Assembly (NCBI GenBank): GCA_021739645.1 | Contig: JAIPBL010000004.1 | Coordinates: 62,001-126,000, forward strand | DNA: 64,000 bases | Direction: 5' to 3' | From: Saprospiraceae bacterium | Lineage (GTDB): Bacteria; Bacteroidota; Bacteroidia; Chitinophagales; Saprospiraceae | In this document: positions 10,411 through 20,824 of the stretch, piece after piece | Layout of the letters: each line of letters starts with the position of its first letter | Position numbering within the stretch: position 1 is the stretch's first letter | Notes under the pieces: model-generated | Databases searched by the model: none | The model's input: only the letters and a program-made list of their open reading frames with translations | What the model was told of the DNA's origin: nothing | Made by a program: the position numbers and the translations under genes

Positions 10411-10733
10411 TCAATTACGCACTACCATTTTAGATTGAATCATAACCCCACCCATTAAAAGCACGACATAGTTCACCCCAGCCGATAAACCATTGATTTC
10501 CAAATGGTTACTGCTTGATGAAAGTTGGAGGGATTGGATTTGCCTACCTACTGCATCAAATACTTTCACCTCACCTGCTGTTGATTGGCCAAGATTAAAG
10601 CGCATGGAACACGACGATGAAGTTGGATTCGGATAAATATCAAACCCAACCTTTTCAGGTTTGACTTCCTCGTCGTTTACGAAGAAATCGCCGCAAGCCA
10701 CGTCGTTGTTGGGGTTGATGTCGCTTTTTCCGT
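10411..10733 (-). pseudogene. truncated T9SS-type C-terminal sorting domain fragment
   Basis: In-frame reading FPDGKSDINPNNDVACGDFFVNDEEVKPEKVGFDIYPNPTSSSCSMRF...IQSKMVVRN is only the tail of a larger protein. It is stopped by TAA at the junction with a purB-3'-like direct repeat, and has no signal peptide or start region. Confidence 0.65.
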
Positions 10734-10762
10734 CGGGGAATTATGTGGAGATATAAAGAAAG

Positions 10763-10798
10763 AAAACCTTCTAAGGTATAAAACTTAGAAGGTTTTTA
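10763..10798 (+). terminator. intrinsic terminator hairpin
   Basis: AAAACCTTCTAAG...CTTAGAAGGTTTTT. Confidence 0.65.
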
Positions 10799-10823
10799 AC
10801 ATAAATGATATGTGGTGGGCTTA

Positions 10824-11495
10824 TTAATCCCAACAACATGCAGTCCCAGTACCGCACTCTACCGAACACGAATCACCACCAGAGCTTAATGAGCAGGATG
10901 TTGCACCTGAGCCTCCGGCATCGCAATCACTGTTTGCATTAGTCGTACAAGCACTGCTTGCAATTCCAGTAATGCAGCAGCCGCAATTGACCAGCGCTCT
11001 TGATGTGATTGCACCTGAAGTGCTTTTTTGCTGCCTTGCCAAACCATATCCATGTAATTTAAGGTCAAAAGGAATCATTTTGATGGTTTCCTCAAGATTA
11101 GATTCATCGTCTACTGTTAAAAGTATAGTTTCTTTGCTTTCCAAGGAGTTAAGTACTACGCTCCTTCGTAGAAAAAGAACCTCAGCTTTTCCTATTTCCT
11201 TTGGTAGAGTTAAAGACTTTTCCGATTGTAGGATATAATGAACGAATCGCCCATCCTTGGTTGTCAGAAAAAAGTCAAGAAGCCCTTCTTCAATTCGCTG
11301 AATGCTAACTCTGCCAATGAGATACTCACCTTTTTTATGGTCCAACTTGCCTACGTTGAACTTTTCAAGCATTTGTTGCCCATTTAGCTCATAAGGTTGG
11401 GCAATTTCTGAGTTTTTTTCACACCCAATAAATACTGAGATAGTAGAAAAAATAATAAAAAGAAGGGTTGTCAGAAGGAAATTTTTATTTTTCAT
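10824..11495 (-). CDS. lipoprotein with Cys-rich C-terminal tail, unknown function
   Basis: Lipobox-type N-terminus (FSTISVFIGCEKN); tail CGCCITGIASSACTTNANSDCDAGGSGATSCSLSSGGDSCSVECGTGTACCWD. Confidence 0.6.
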   Translation of the reverse strand: MKNKNFLLTTLLFIIFSTISVFIGCEKNSEIAQPYELNGQQMLEKFNVGKLDHKKGEYLIGRVSIQRIEEGLLDFFLTTKDGRFVHYILQSEKSLTLPKEIGKAEVLFLRRSVVLNSLESKETILLTVDDESNLEETIKMIPFDLKLHGYGLARQQKSTSGAITSRALVNCGCCITGIASSACTTNANSDCDAGGSGATSCSLSSGGDSCSVECGTGTACCWD

Positions 11496-11824
11496 TGTAT
11501 TAAGGTTTATTTTTGATTAATGACTCCTGAATGTCTTGTTTGTAAACAGTAACAGAGGTACTAATTCAGAAGATAAAGAAAATAATTACAAACTGGCCTT
11601 GTTCAGGTCGAAGGTGGTGGAATGTCTAATAGACTTTCAGGAAGGGTTTGAAGAATAAAAAGCATAACAATGTGAATTATGCAATTTTTTGGAACAAAAG
11701 ACTTGTACAAGTCTAAGGAGTTTCTATCTTTATTCCAAGACAAAATTGGGAATTATTTGGAATTCACAATAATATTGCTTGATTCTTGACGATTGGCTAA
11801 TATTCTAAATTGTTTTAAACTTTC

Positions 11825-13618
11825 CTAATCCAGTTTCAACACCTCAATAAAAGCCTTCTGAGGCACTTCTACATTGCCAATCTGACGCATCTTCTTCTTG
11901 CCCTTTTTCTGCTTTTCGAGCAGCTTCCGCTTCCGGCTGATGTCACCACCGTAGCATTTGGCAGTCACGTCCTTGCGCATGGCGGAGATGGTTTCCCGTG
12001 CGATGATTTTCGCACCAATGGCGGCTTGAATGGCGATGACAAACTGCTGTTTAGGCAGCAATTCCTTGAGTTTTTCGCAGATACGGCGACCAAAAGCATA
12101 CGCTTTGTCCCGGTGAACTAGCGCCGACAGTGCATCCACAGGCTCGGCGTTCAGCTTGATGTCCACTTTTACCAAATCGCCTTCACGGTAACCGATTGGA
12201 TGGTAGTCAAATGAGGCATAGCCCCGGCTAATGGACTTGAGACGGTCATAAAAATCGAAAACGATTTCAGCGAGCGGCAGTTCCAGCGACATCTCCACAC
12301 GGGTCGGAGTCAAGTAGCTCTGGTTCTTGAAAATGCCCCGCTTGTCGAGACAAAGCGACATGATGGCACCGATGTATTCCGGTTTGGTGATGATTTGCGC
12401 AGCGATGTATGGCTCCTCCACGTAGTCCAATTGCGTAGGGTCAGGAAAATCAACTGGTGTACGGAGAAAGACAGTTTCCTTCTTGGTCGTGTAGGCGAAG
12501 TACGAAACGTTAGGGATGGTCGTGATGACCTCCATGTCGTACTCCCGGCTGAGACGTTCCTGGATGATTTCGAGGTGCAACATGCCAAGGAACCCGCAAC
12601 GGAAGCCAAAACCCAAAGCCGCCGAGCTTTCTGGCTCGAAGGTCAATGAACTGTCGTTGAGCTGCAGTTTTTCAAGGCTTTCCCGAAGACCTTCAAAGTC
12701 TTCGTTTTCAATGGGATAAACACCCGCAAACACCATCGGCTTCACTTCCTCAAAGCCGTGAATGGCCTCCTCGCATGGGTTTGCATGGTGGGTGATGGTA
12801 TCCCCCACCTTGATTTCTTTTGAAACTTTGATACCCGTGATGACATAGCCCACATCACCCGCACACATCTCCTGTTTAGGAATCATGTTGAGCTGTAGGA
12901 TGCCCACCTCGTCGGCGTTGTATTCTTTTTCCGTGTGAAAAAAGCGGATTTTATCGCCTTTCTTCATCGTGCCGTTTACAATCTTGAAATAGGCGATAAC
13001 GCCTCGAAACGAGTTGAACACCGAGTCAAAAACCAATGCTTGCAACGGTGCTTCCGGGTCGCCTTTTGGTGCAGATATTCGCTCCACGATGGCAGTTAAG
13101 AGGTCTTCCACGCCCTCGCCAGTTTTGCCGCTTGTCAGCACGATATCTTCTTTTTTCACACCAACCAAATCAATGATTTGGTCCATCACCTCGTCAATCA
13201 TGGCATTGGGCATGTCAATCTTGTTGATGATGGGAATGATTTCCAGGTCGTGGTCAATGGCCAGGTAGAGGTTTGAGATGGTCTGAGCCTGAATCCCCTG
13301 TGTGGCATCTACCAGCAACAGCGCACCCTCGCAAGCTGCGATAGAACGGCTCACTTCGTAAGAAAAGTCAACGTGGCCGGGGGTATCAATCAGGTTGAGG
13401 GTATAAACTTCGCCGTCCTTGTGGTGGTGGTGGTACAACTGAATAGCGTGGCTCTTGATGGTGATGCCCCGCTCTCGTTCGAGGTCCATACTGTCGAGCG
13501 CCTGGGCCTTCATGTCACGGGCAGCAATGGTCTTGGTCGTCTCCAACAAACGGTCGGAAAGTGTGCTCTTGCCGTGGTCAATATGTGCGATTACGCAGAA
13601 ATTGCGGATATTTTTCAT
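11825..13618 (-). CDS. lepA: elongation factor 4 (LepA)
   Basis: [43 protein letters not shown]-terminal [39 protein letters not shown]. Confidence 0.98.
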   Translation of the reverse strand: MKNIRNFCVIAHIDHGKSTLSDRLLETTKTIAARDMKAQALDSMDLERERGITIKSHAIQLYHHHHKDGEVYTLNLIDTPGHVDFSYEVSRSIAACEGALLLVDATQGIQAQTISNLYLAIDHDLEIIPIINKIDMPNAMIDEVMDQIIDLVGVKKEDIVLTSGKTGEGVEDLLTAIVERISAPKGDPEAPLQALVFDSVFNSFRGVIAYFKIVNGTMKKGDKIRFFHTEKEYNADEVGILQLNMIPKQEMCAGDVGYVITGIKVSKEIKVGDTITHHANPCEEAIHGFEEVKPMVFAGVYPIENEDFEGLRESLEKLQLNDSSLTFEPESSAALGFGFRCGFLGMLHLEIIQERLSREYDMEVITTIPNVSYFAYTTKKETVFLRTPVDFPDPTQLDYVEEPYIAAQIITKPEYIGAIMSLCLDKRGIFKNQSYLTPTRVEMSLELPLAEIVFDFYDRLKSISRGYASFDYHPIGYREGDLVKVDIKLNAEPVDALSALVHRDKAYAFGRRICEKLKELLPKQQFVIAIQAAIGAKIIARETISAMRKDVTAKCYGGDISRKRKLLEKQKKGKKKMRQIGNVEVPQKAFIEVLKLD

Positions 13619-13625
13619 TGAAACA

Positions 13626-13744
13626 AGTAAAAAGGAGAAAGTAAAATTGAGTTTTCGAAATCCCGTACCAAAGGTCGGGAAGGAAAAAGTGGGAAACCCC
13701 GGGACTATAACTTTTTAATTTGTCCTTTTTACTTTTTCCTTCAA
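13626..13744. repeat. mirrored heptad array in the lepA/antiporter divergent region
   Basis: Left AAGTAAA AAGGAGA AAGTAAA; right arm reverse complement AAGTAAA AAGGACA AATTAAA AAGT; ~65-nt loop containing TCCCGTACCAAAGGTCGGGA. Confidence 0.6.
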
Positions 13745-13889
13745 AATGGGCGCAAATGTACGCATTTTTACTGTGCGGAGTTGCCTAAGTTTAGGAAACA
13801 GGTTTCAGCAGGTCGCCCTGTTTGGCTCCATTCAAATCCCCAAAACCTCCCCAATTCAAATCCTCCCCAATACCTACCTTCGCCCCTGA

Positions 13890-15896
13890 ATGGACTACCT
13901 TTTTCTCAACCTCCACGACTGGTCATTGCCCATCCGAAACCCCGTGTTCGTGATGTGCATCCTGCTGCTGACGGTGCTTACGGTGCCAGCACTGGTGCAG
14001 CGTTTCAGGCTGCCCGGCATCATCGGGCTGATTCTGGCTGGAGCCATCATGGGGCCGCACGGCATCAACCTCTTGGCGCAGGGCGAGGGCATTCAGTTGC
14101 TTTCCAAAATCGGACTGCTGTACATCATGTTCTGGGCGGGGCTGGAGATTGAGATTACCAGTTTTCTCAAAAACAAACACAAAAGCGCCCTGTTCGGGCT
14201 GCTGACGTTCGGCTTCCCATTGCTGCTCGGCGGCATTTACGCTTACTTTTTTCTTGAATTAAAATGGATGTCAGCACTGTTGCTTGCAGGGATGTTTTCG
14301 GCGCATACGCTCATTGCCTACCCAGTCGTCACCCGCCTTCGCATCGCCCGCAACGAGGCAGTAGCCGTGGCCGTTGGCGGCACGGTCATCACCGACACGC
14401 TGGCCTTGTTGCTGCTTGCTGTCATTTCCGGCATGGCGCAGGGCAAAATGGACGGTTGGTTTTGGGTGAAACTTATCCTATCGCTGGCCGTGTTCGGCGG
14501 ATTGGTTTTTGGGCTGTTGCCCATCGTGGCAATGTGGTTTTTTCGGCGGGTAGAGAGCGATGTGACCTACCAGTTCGTCTTTGTATTGGCCATGGTTTTC
14601 GTTTGTGGGCTCTTGGCGGAACTGGCGGGAGTAGAAGCCATCATCGGGGCGTTCCTGGCGGGATTGGTACTCAACAGGCTCATCCCACAAAGCTCGCCCC
14701 TGATGGACCGCATCGGGTTTGTGGGCAATTCTTTGTTCATTCCCGCCTTCCTGTTCAACGTGGGCATGATGATCAACCTCCATGTCTTTTTTGACGATGG
14801 AAAAATGGTCGCACTGGCTTTGGGGTTCACGTTGGTGGCGCTCCTCTCGAAATGGTTGGCCGCCTTTTTTACCCAAAAAATATATGGCTACTCCCCCGAC
14901 CAAGGCAAACTGTTATTTGGCCTCAGTGCCTCCCGTGCCGCTGCTGCCGTTGCCATTGCCCTCATCGGTTTTCAGCTCCAGCTTTTTGACGAGAGCATTG
15001 TGAACGCCACCATTTTCCTCATCGTTGCTACTTGTTTTGTCAGCACGTTGGTGTCCGAATGGGCGGCTTTGCGCATAGCGGCCACCAATGTGCTGCCAAG
15101 CAATGGGGGCGCCAGTCCGCAGCGCATTCTCGTACCCATCGCCAATCCAACCAGCGTCGCTAATCTTTTGGACTTTGCTTTTTTGATAAAAACACCGGGG
15201 ACAAACGAGCCTGTTTATCCACTCTCCATCATCCTTGACGAGAAGGAAGTCCGTGAAAAAATCCGGCAAAACCAACTGGTATTGGCCCCAATGCTGCGCC
15301 ACGCCACCGACCGGGACATTGCCCTGGAGCCTATTCACCGGGTGGATGTAAGCGCCGTCAGCGGCATCTTACGGGCGGCCAACGAGCTGCTCGCCACCGA
15401 AATCGTCATTGGTTGGCACCCGAAAGAGAGCGCTACAGAACGCCTTTTCGGTAGTCTGCTCGACAACCTGCTGGACGAATCACCGGAGATGCTGTTCGTT
15501 ACCAATATCATCGCATCGCCGGCCACCTTCAGGCGGCTGCGGGTCATTTTGCCGGAGGCAACCCACCTCGAACCTGGCTTTGGGGAAATGGTACGCCGCC
15601 TTGAAAACATCGGACGAAACCTCAATTTGCCGCTCAACCTGCTGGCCACACCCGCTACCATCAGTGCCGCCTCCCAGTTTTTCGAAAAGGATACAATTGA
15701 GCGAATACTCCCCCTTCAATTAAATCCTGAAAACTGGTGGCAACTCCACGAATCTGCCGCTACCGACGAATTGACCATACTTGTCAGTGCCAGACAGGAA
15801 TCGGTTTCTGCCGAAGGGTTTATGCAGAAAATTCCGGCTTACTTGACGGAGCATTTTTCAGAATGGAATTTTGTGTTGGTGTATCCGGGGCTGTGA
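13890..15896 (+). CDS. cation:proton antiporter, CPA2/Kef-like
   Basis: 668 aa, ~12 TM segments; LPGIIGLILAGAIMGPHGINLL, AGLEIEITSFLKN; soluble USP-like C-terminal region. Confidence 0.85.
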   Translation: MDYLFLNLHDWSLPIRNPVFVMCILLLTVLTVPALVQRFRLPGIIGLILAGAIMGPHGINLLAQGEGIQLLSKIGLLYIMFWAGLEIEITSFLKNKHKSALFGLLTFGFPLLLGGIYAYFFLELKWMSALLLAGMFSAHTLIAYPVVTRLRIARNEAVAVAVGGTVITDTLALLLLAVISGMAQGKMDGWFWVKLILSLAVFGGLVFGLLPIVAMWFFRRVESDVTYQFVFVLAMVFVCGLLAELAGVEAIIGAFLAGLVLNRLIPQSSPLMDRIGFVGNSLFIPAFLFNVGMMINLHVFFDDGKMVALALGFTLVALLSKWLAAFFTQKIYGYSPDQGKLLFGLSASRAAAAVAIALIGFQLQLFDESIVNATIFLIVATCFVSTLVSEWAALRIAATNVLPSNGGASPQRILVPIANPTSVANLLDFAFLIKTPGTNEPVYPLSIILDEKEVREKIRQNQLVLAPMLRHATDRDIALEPIHRVDVSAVSGILRAANELLATEIVIGWHPKESATERLFGSLLDNLLDESPEMLFVTNIIASPATFRRLRVILPEATHLEPGFGEMVRRLENIGRNLNLPLNLLATPATISAASQFFEKDTIERILPLQLNPENWWQLHESAATDELTILVSARQESVSAEGFMQKIPAYLTEHFSEWNFVLVYPGL

Positions 15897-15992
15897 TTTT
15901 GGAGACTATTTTTGCTTTGCCACTCGGTTAACCGTTAATACCATTTGTGTTAGAAAAGCCCTTTTCTGCGTTATCAACCAAAAAGATTTAAG

Positions 15993-17030
15993 ATGAAATG
16001 CCTCTTCTCATCCATATTAGCAGTTATACTTTTCCAAATTTCACTGGCACAAACAGCAGAAAAGCCCATGTTTTCAACTGAAGTTTACTTCGACTTCGGG
16101 AAGCACGACCTTCGGTCAAAAACAGATTCTTTGCTTTTAAACCTTCGTGATTATGTAAAAGGAAAAGATAATTTCACTATCCGCATCACTGCCCATACCG
16201 ACTCCATCGGCAGCTTGGCCAATAATTTGGCGCTGTCGCAACGCCGGGCACAGTCAATCAAGGATTTTTTGGTAAAAAACAGCATTGATGCAGCGCGCAT
16301 TAGCTTCGCTTATTTCGGAGAAAAAAAGCCTGTCACCGACAACCGCACCGAAGAAGGTAGACAACAAAATCGCCGAGCTACTGTGGAAGTACTACTTACG
16401 CTCCCCATTGTCATCATCGAGGGTGTGGTGACCGATGAAAAAACGTTTCAACCGCTTACCGCTGAGGTCATTATTCGCACCAAGGAAGGTAGCGACACCT
16501 TGCTCACCGGAGCAGATGGGCGGTTCCGTACCGAACAGTTGTCAGGTACAGTGGTCGGCATTGATGCTTACGCCAAATGCCATTTCATGCGTACGGAAAT
16601 GGTGAAGGCTATGCCCAAGATGTCAGCCGTTAACCTACCGCTCCGCCCTGCCAACACAGGAGCAATTGCAGACATCGGCAACCTCTATTTCGTTGGAAAT
16701 CAACCAGTTCTGCTGGAAAGCTCCAAACCTGAATTGCCCAAAATCCTACGTTTTCTCCAAGATAACCCCGACATGAAAATCGAAATCGCTGGCCATGTGA
16801 ACCGTCCAAACAACCCTCCCGTACTCAAAAGCAGTTGGGATTTCAAGCTGTCAGAAGACCGAGCGAAGACGGTTTACAATTACCTCATCGAAAATGGAAT
16901 CACCGCTGAACGGGTCAGTTGGAAAGGCTACGGCAACCACGAGATGCGCTTCCCAAAGGCAATTTATGAGAAGGAACAAGCACTCAACCGACGGGTAGAA
17001 ATGCGGGTGCTGGAGGGAGGGTGCGAATGA
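15993..17030 (+). CDS. OmpA family protein with two OmpA-like domains
   Basis: VYFDFGKHDLRSKTDSLL...ITAHTDSIGSLANNLALSQRRAQSIKDFL...NRRATVEV and a second copy IEIAGHVNRPNN...LSEDRAKTVYNYLIENGI...LNRRVEMRV. Confidence 0.85.
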   Translation: MKCLFSSILAVILFQISLAQTAEKPMFSTEVYFDFGKHDLRSKTDSLLLNLRDYVKGKDNFTIRITAHTDSIGSLANNLALSQRRAQSIKDFLVKNSIDAARISFAYFGEKKPVTDNRTEEGRQQNRRATVEVLLTLPIVIIEGVVTDEKTFQPLTAEVIIRTKEGSDTLLTGADGRFRTEQLSGTVVGIDAYAKCHFMRTEMVKAMPKMSAVNLPLRPANTGAIADIGNLYFVGNQPVLLESSKPELPKILRFLQDNPDMKIEIAGHVNRPNNPPVLKSSWDFKLSEDRAKTVYNYLIENGITAERVSWKGYGNHEMRFPKAIYEKEQALNRRVEMRVLEGGCE

Positions 17031-17067
17031 AGCGGGTGAGAGCGTGAGCGCATGAGCGCATGAGATT
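17024..17067 (+). repeat. short ~8-nt tandem repeat starting at the ompA-like stop codon
   Basis: GAATGAAGCGG GTGAGAGC GTGAGCGC ATGAGCGC ATGAGATT. Confidence 0.55.
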
Positions 17068-17143
17068 GACGGGATTTTGTCAATTGGAGGAAATGGATTC
17101 GTTTTTCAGGAAGTGGGGGCTATATTTGTACAAAAAAACGAAA

Positions 17144-17830
17144 ATGACCTTCAACCCGATTCGGTATTTTGCCTTGTCCTTTTTCCTGCTGGCGTCCACG
17201 CTGGTTCTTGCACAAAACACCAACTTCGGCCTTTATGCAGGGCCGAGTTTCACTAAGCTGAAATTGGAGCCTAGGTATGCGCTCCCCATTGACGTAAACA
17301 TTGACCCCTACGACTTCAAAACGGGAGTCACCGTGGGCGGATTCTTCACTTGGAACTTTGCCAACAACGTTGGGGTGCGCACCGAGTTGAATTACGACCG
17401 AAAGGGCGGAAAATCCGGCCTGGAACTCTCCGACGGCAACGGCAATCCCCTTCCCGGTTATACCATCAAAGACAATTTCGACTATTTCCAAGTACCTGTC
17501 ATGTTGCAACTTTCAGCAGGCGACGATTTCAAAATGCATATCCATATTGGGTATGCCTTCTGTTACCTGTTGCATCGCACAGACAAATTCCCCGACCAAA
17601 TCAGGGTCGTCACGCCCACGCAAACCATCATTTTATTGATGCCAGAAGATTACAAAGACATTGACCATTCCATCGTGGCGGGTATCGGTGCTAGCTATAA
17701 ACTGGCAGGCGGGATGCAATTACAGGCTGCATTGAGGGCTTTCAATGGCAAACTAAACATCAGCAAGGGCGATTCAGCGTTTGAAGCAAAGAATCTAGCG
17801 ATTGGATTATTGCTGGGGGTTGGTTTTTGA
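17144..17830 (+). CDS. outer membrane beta-barrel protein (PorT-like)
   Basis: Signal peptide MTFNPIRYFALSFFLLASTLVLAQ; NFGLYAGPSFTKLKL...NNVGVRTELNYDRKGGK. Confidence 0.7.
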   Translation: MTFNPIRYFALSFFLLASTLVLAQNTNFGLYAGPSFTKLKLEPRYALPIDVNIDPYDFKTGVTVGGFFTWNFANNVGVRTELNYDRKGGKSGLELSDGNGNPLPGYTIKDNFDYFQVPVMLQLSAGDDFKMHIHIGYAFCYLLHRTDKFPDQIRVVTPTQTIILLMPEDYKDIDHSIVAGIGASYKLAGGMQLQAALRAFNGKLNISKGDSAFEAKNLAIGLLLGVGF

Positions 17831-17842
17831 GTACACTGTTTT

Positions 17843-19909
17843 TTACTCAGGATACTCCATCCGAATATGATAAATGCTGCGCAACATCTTACAAAATACG
17901 ACCCGACATTTTTCCATGTCACCAAAGGTCAGCTTTGATTCATGCAACTGGCCCATATCTACTTTTCCTTTGAATATCTTGTCCACCAGTTTGTCGATAT
18001 CCTCCCCGGTTGGGTCCTTGAGGGAGCGGGAAGTGGCTTCTACCGAATCTGCCAGCATGAGGACTGCTTCTTCTTTGGAGTTTGGCAGTGGCCCAGGGTA
18101 AGTGAACAGGACTTTGTCCACTTCAATATCAGGGTTTTCATGGACGTAATTTTTGTAAAAATATTCCACCTTCGTTGTGCCGTGATGAGTGGTAATGAAC
18201 CGAGTAATAACAGTGGGTAGGCCATATTTCTTGGCCAATTTTTCGCCTTCAGGAACATGCTCGATGATGATGCGGGCACTTTCGAGGCGATTAACGCCGT
18301 CATGTGGGCTTGAGCCTGACTGATTTTCCACGAAATACTCAGGATTTTTCATCTTGCCAATGTCATGGTAGAGCGCCCCGACCCTCACCAACAATGCATC
18401 GGCACCAATATCGTTGGCAGCAGCTTCTGCCAGGTTGCCTACTTGTAGCGAGTGCTGAAACGTGCCAGGGGCCCGCATGGCGAGGTCCCGCAGTAATGGT
18501 CGGTTCATGTCTGACAGCTCCACCAAGGAAATAGCGGAAGTGAAACCAAATACACGTTCCGCCAAAGGGATAAGCGGGAATGCCAAAAGCGTTAGGAAAC
18601 CATTAAATGCCAGCCACCCCAAAATTGGCCAGTCAATGCCTCGAAAACTCCCTTCTTCTATCAAAGACATGCCTAAATGCGAGAGCGAGTAGGCTACTAA
18701 GATGGCCACAACCGATTTGAAAAACTTTGTCCAATCCCTTGCATCGGCAACTGCAAGCACGGCCACCACGCCTGCTACTATCTGTGTGAACAAGAATTGA
18801 TGACCCTCCGCTGTGAGGAACCCCGCAATTAGTACCACGACTACGTGGGTGAAGAAGGCTAAACGGTAAGTGAAAAAATGCCGCACCACGACTGGCACTA
18901 CGCAGTACGGTATCACATAAATGCTCAATACTTCCATCTGTTCAACAAGGTAGGTCAGGTAGCTGAAACCCAGCAGCCACACCATAACGAAGGCAAGGTA
19001 ATTCCAACTGGCAAGTATCTCCTTTCGGTAGGTGTTCACATACATTAGGAAAGCCCCTAGGATTAAACCGGTGAGCAGCAAATACCCTAGATAGACAGTC
19101 AATGCCGACTTTTTTGAACTTATGTCTGACTCGTATTTCGCCCTGAATGAAACCAACTTTTCATACACATCATCCGTAACCAAGTTCCCTTTTTTTATGA
19201 TGATGTCGCCATGATTCACCAATCCTTTGGTTGGCGATACTGCACTTAAAGCATTGTGCAGCATAGTTTGTGTACGTGCTTCGTCATAAGTGATGTTGGG
19301 AACTAGGGCCGCCCTTAGCAATGGTAGAATATCTATGGGAAGTTCTGTCCTGGCATTTGAAAAGCTGGATTCTAATGCGGCTTCCGCTTCTTTGGGAAGG
19401 TAAAATCCTGAACGTGTCCGTTGGGAAAAAGCGTTGCCATGCACCACGTTTATTACAAAATTCCCATCTGCATCTGCATGCTCAGGTGAAAGTTGCAGAA
19501 TGCCTTTGGCATAAATTTTTTTTAAAATTGTACTGCCTTCTTTTCCAGTAGTTTCCAGTTGAAGATTTGGCGAATGGATTGAACTTGCCTCCTTCCACCA
19601 TGCGCCAAGCGCTGCTTCAAAGTCCTTGATCTTTGCGTTTTCCAAATTGTCATTGAGCGTGTAGTATGGCCAGAACTCATTCATAATCAAGGCCCTATCA
19701 TTCTCCATTTCATTCTTCGACTTATTAATGGCAAAATCAAAAGGCGCTGTCAAGTCTGCATAAGGCCAACCTTGCCCACGGTGAAATTCGTACTTGAACT
19801 TCACGTTGTTGGGGTACAACAAACTAATCAACAGGGCCACGGTTACCACCGTCCCGATGTTGACGAACTGCTTGAATCGCTTGAAAATCTGGTTAAATTC
19901 TTGGCTCAT
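17843..19909 (-). CDS. 7TM HD-domain phosphohydrolase (PgpH-type)
   Basis: N-terminal extracellular 7TMR-HDED-like region, TM segments, VGALYHDIGKMKNPEYFVENQSG...ITTHHGTTKVEYFY HD motifs. Confidence 0.9.
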   Translation of the reverse strand: MSQEFNQIFKRFKQFVNIGTVVTVALLISLLYPNNVKFKYEFHRGQGWPYADLTAPFDFAINKSKNEMENDRALIMNEFWPYYTLNDNLENAKIKDFEAALGAWWKEASSIHSPNLQLETTGKEGSTILKKIYAKGILQLSPEHADADGNFVINVVHGNAFSQRTRSGFYLPKEAEAALESSFSNARTELPIDILPLLRAALVPNITYDEARTQTMLHNALSAVSPTKGLVNHGDIIIKKGNLVTDDVYEKLVSFRAKYESDISSKKSALTVYLGYLLLTGLILGAFLMYVNTYRKEILASWNYLAFVMVWLLGFSYLTYLVEQMEVLSIYVIPYCVVPVVVRHFFTYRLAFFTHVVVVLIAGFLTAEGHQFLFTQIVAGVVAVLAVADARDWTKFFKSVVAILVAYSLSHLGMSLIEEGSFRGIDWPILGWLAFNGFLTLLAFPLIPLAERVFGFTSAISLVELSDMNRPLLRDLAMRAPGTFQHSLQVGNLAEAAANDIGADALLVRVGALYHDIGKMKNPEYFVENQSGSSPHDGVNRLESARIIIEHVPEGEKLAKKYGLPTVITRFITTHHGTTKVEYFYKNYVHENPDIEVDKVLFTYPGPLPNSKEEAVLMLADSVEATSRSLKDPTGEDIDKLVDKIFKGKVDMGQLHESKLTFGDMEKCRVVFCKMLRSIYHIRMEYPE

Positions 19910-20025
19910 ACGCTAAGCAAAAGGAGGTTATTCCGCCGTGAAGGTAGTCGTATTTTCTGTTCAAAAGAATCTATCCCCATTCCCTTCAATTCCTATCTTC
20001 CTGCCTCAATTTTCTTTTCTTTGTT

Positions 20026-20802
20026 GTGAAAACAAACAAAAAGCAACTGCACATGCCTGCCAAAACCATAAATGAAGTCATCACCCAACTTGAAAAAATT
20101 GTGGAGGATACCATTTCCCGCAAAGACCCATTGGGTATTTTCACCTTGGTATATCTTGACGTAACCCGCACAGTCCAAGATGGCATCCAACAAGCTGCTT
20201 TCGAGGACGGGGCACTAATGGAGCGCCTTGACGTGGTTTTCGCCAATCGTTACATTGAGGCTTACAATTCCTATCGGGCCTCACAGCCATGTACCCAGGC
20301 ATGGCAGACCGCTTTCGACGCTGCTTCAAGATTTGACCTTCTGGTTCTCCAGCACCTACTGATGGGCATGAACGCACATATCAACCTCGACCTTGGCATT
20401 GCCGCAGCATCAGTCGTAGAACCTGCAAAGTTGAAAGGGTTGGAACCTGATTTCAATAAGATAAACGAGCTGCTAACTGCCAAAATAGACGCAATGCAGG
20501 ACCAACTCGCCAAGATTTCACCACTACTTTTTTTGTTGGATTGGTTTGGGAAACGCAGCGACGAACGATTTGCTGAATTTAGCCTCGTGAAAGCCCGGAA
20601 CAATGCGTGGAAAGCTGCCAACCGATTATCCCTGCTTTCGCCTCAAAATAAAGAACTGGAAATCAAGGAATTAGATGGCTATGTTGCGGTTCTGAACAAG
20701 GTCTTGGCCAGCCCAGGCATGTTGTTTGGGACTTTGGTAAAGTTTATAAAGTGGTTTGAAGTAAAAGATGTTGGGAAAGTGCTTTCGCTGCTGCAGTCTT
20801 GA
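20026..20802 (+). CDS. DUF5995-like protein
   Basis: INEVITQLEKIVEDTISRKDPLGIFTLVYLDVTRTVQDGI...LQHLLMGMNAHINLDLGIAAA; preferred start at an internal ATG (MPAKTINEV). Confidence 0.65.
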   Translation: MKTNKKQLHMPAKTINEVITQLEKIVEDTISRKDPLGIFTLVYLDVTRTVQDGIQQAAFEDGALMERLDVVFANRYIEAYNSYRASQPCTQAWQTAFDAASRFDLLVLQHLLMGMNAHINLDLGIAAASVVEPAKLKGLEPDFNKINELLTAKIDAMQDQLAKISPLLFLLDWFGKRSDERFAEFSLVKARNNAWKAANRLSLLSPQNKELEIKELDGYVAVLNKVLASPGMLFGTLVKFIKWFEVKDVGKVLSLLQS

Positions 20803-20824
20803 CCGGGGAGTAATTCCAAAAAGC

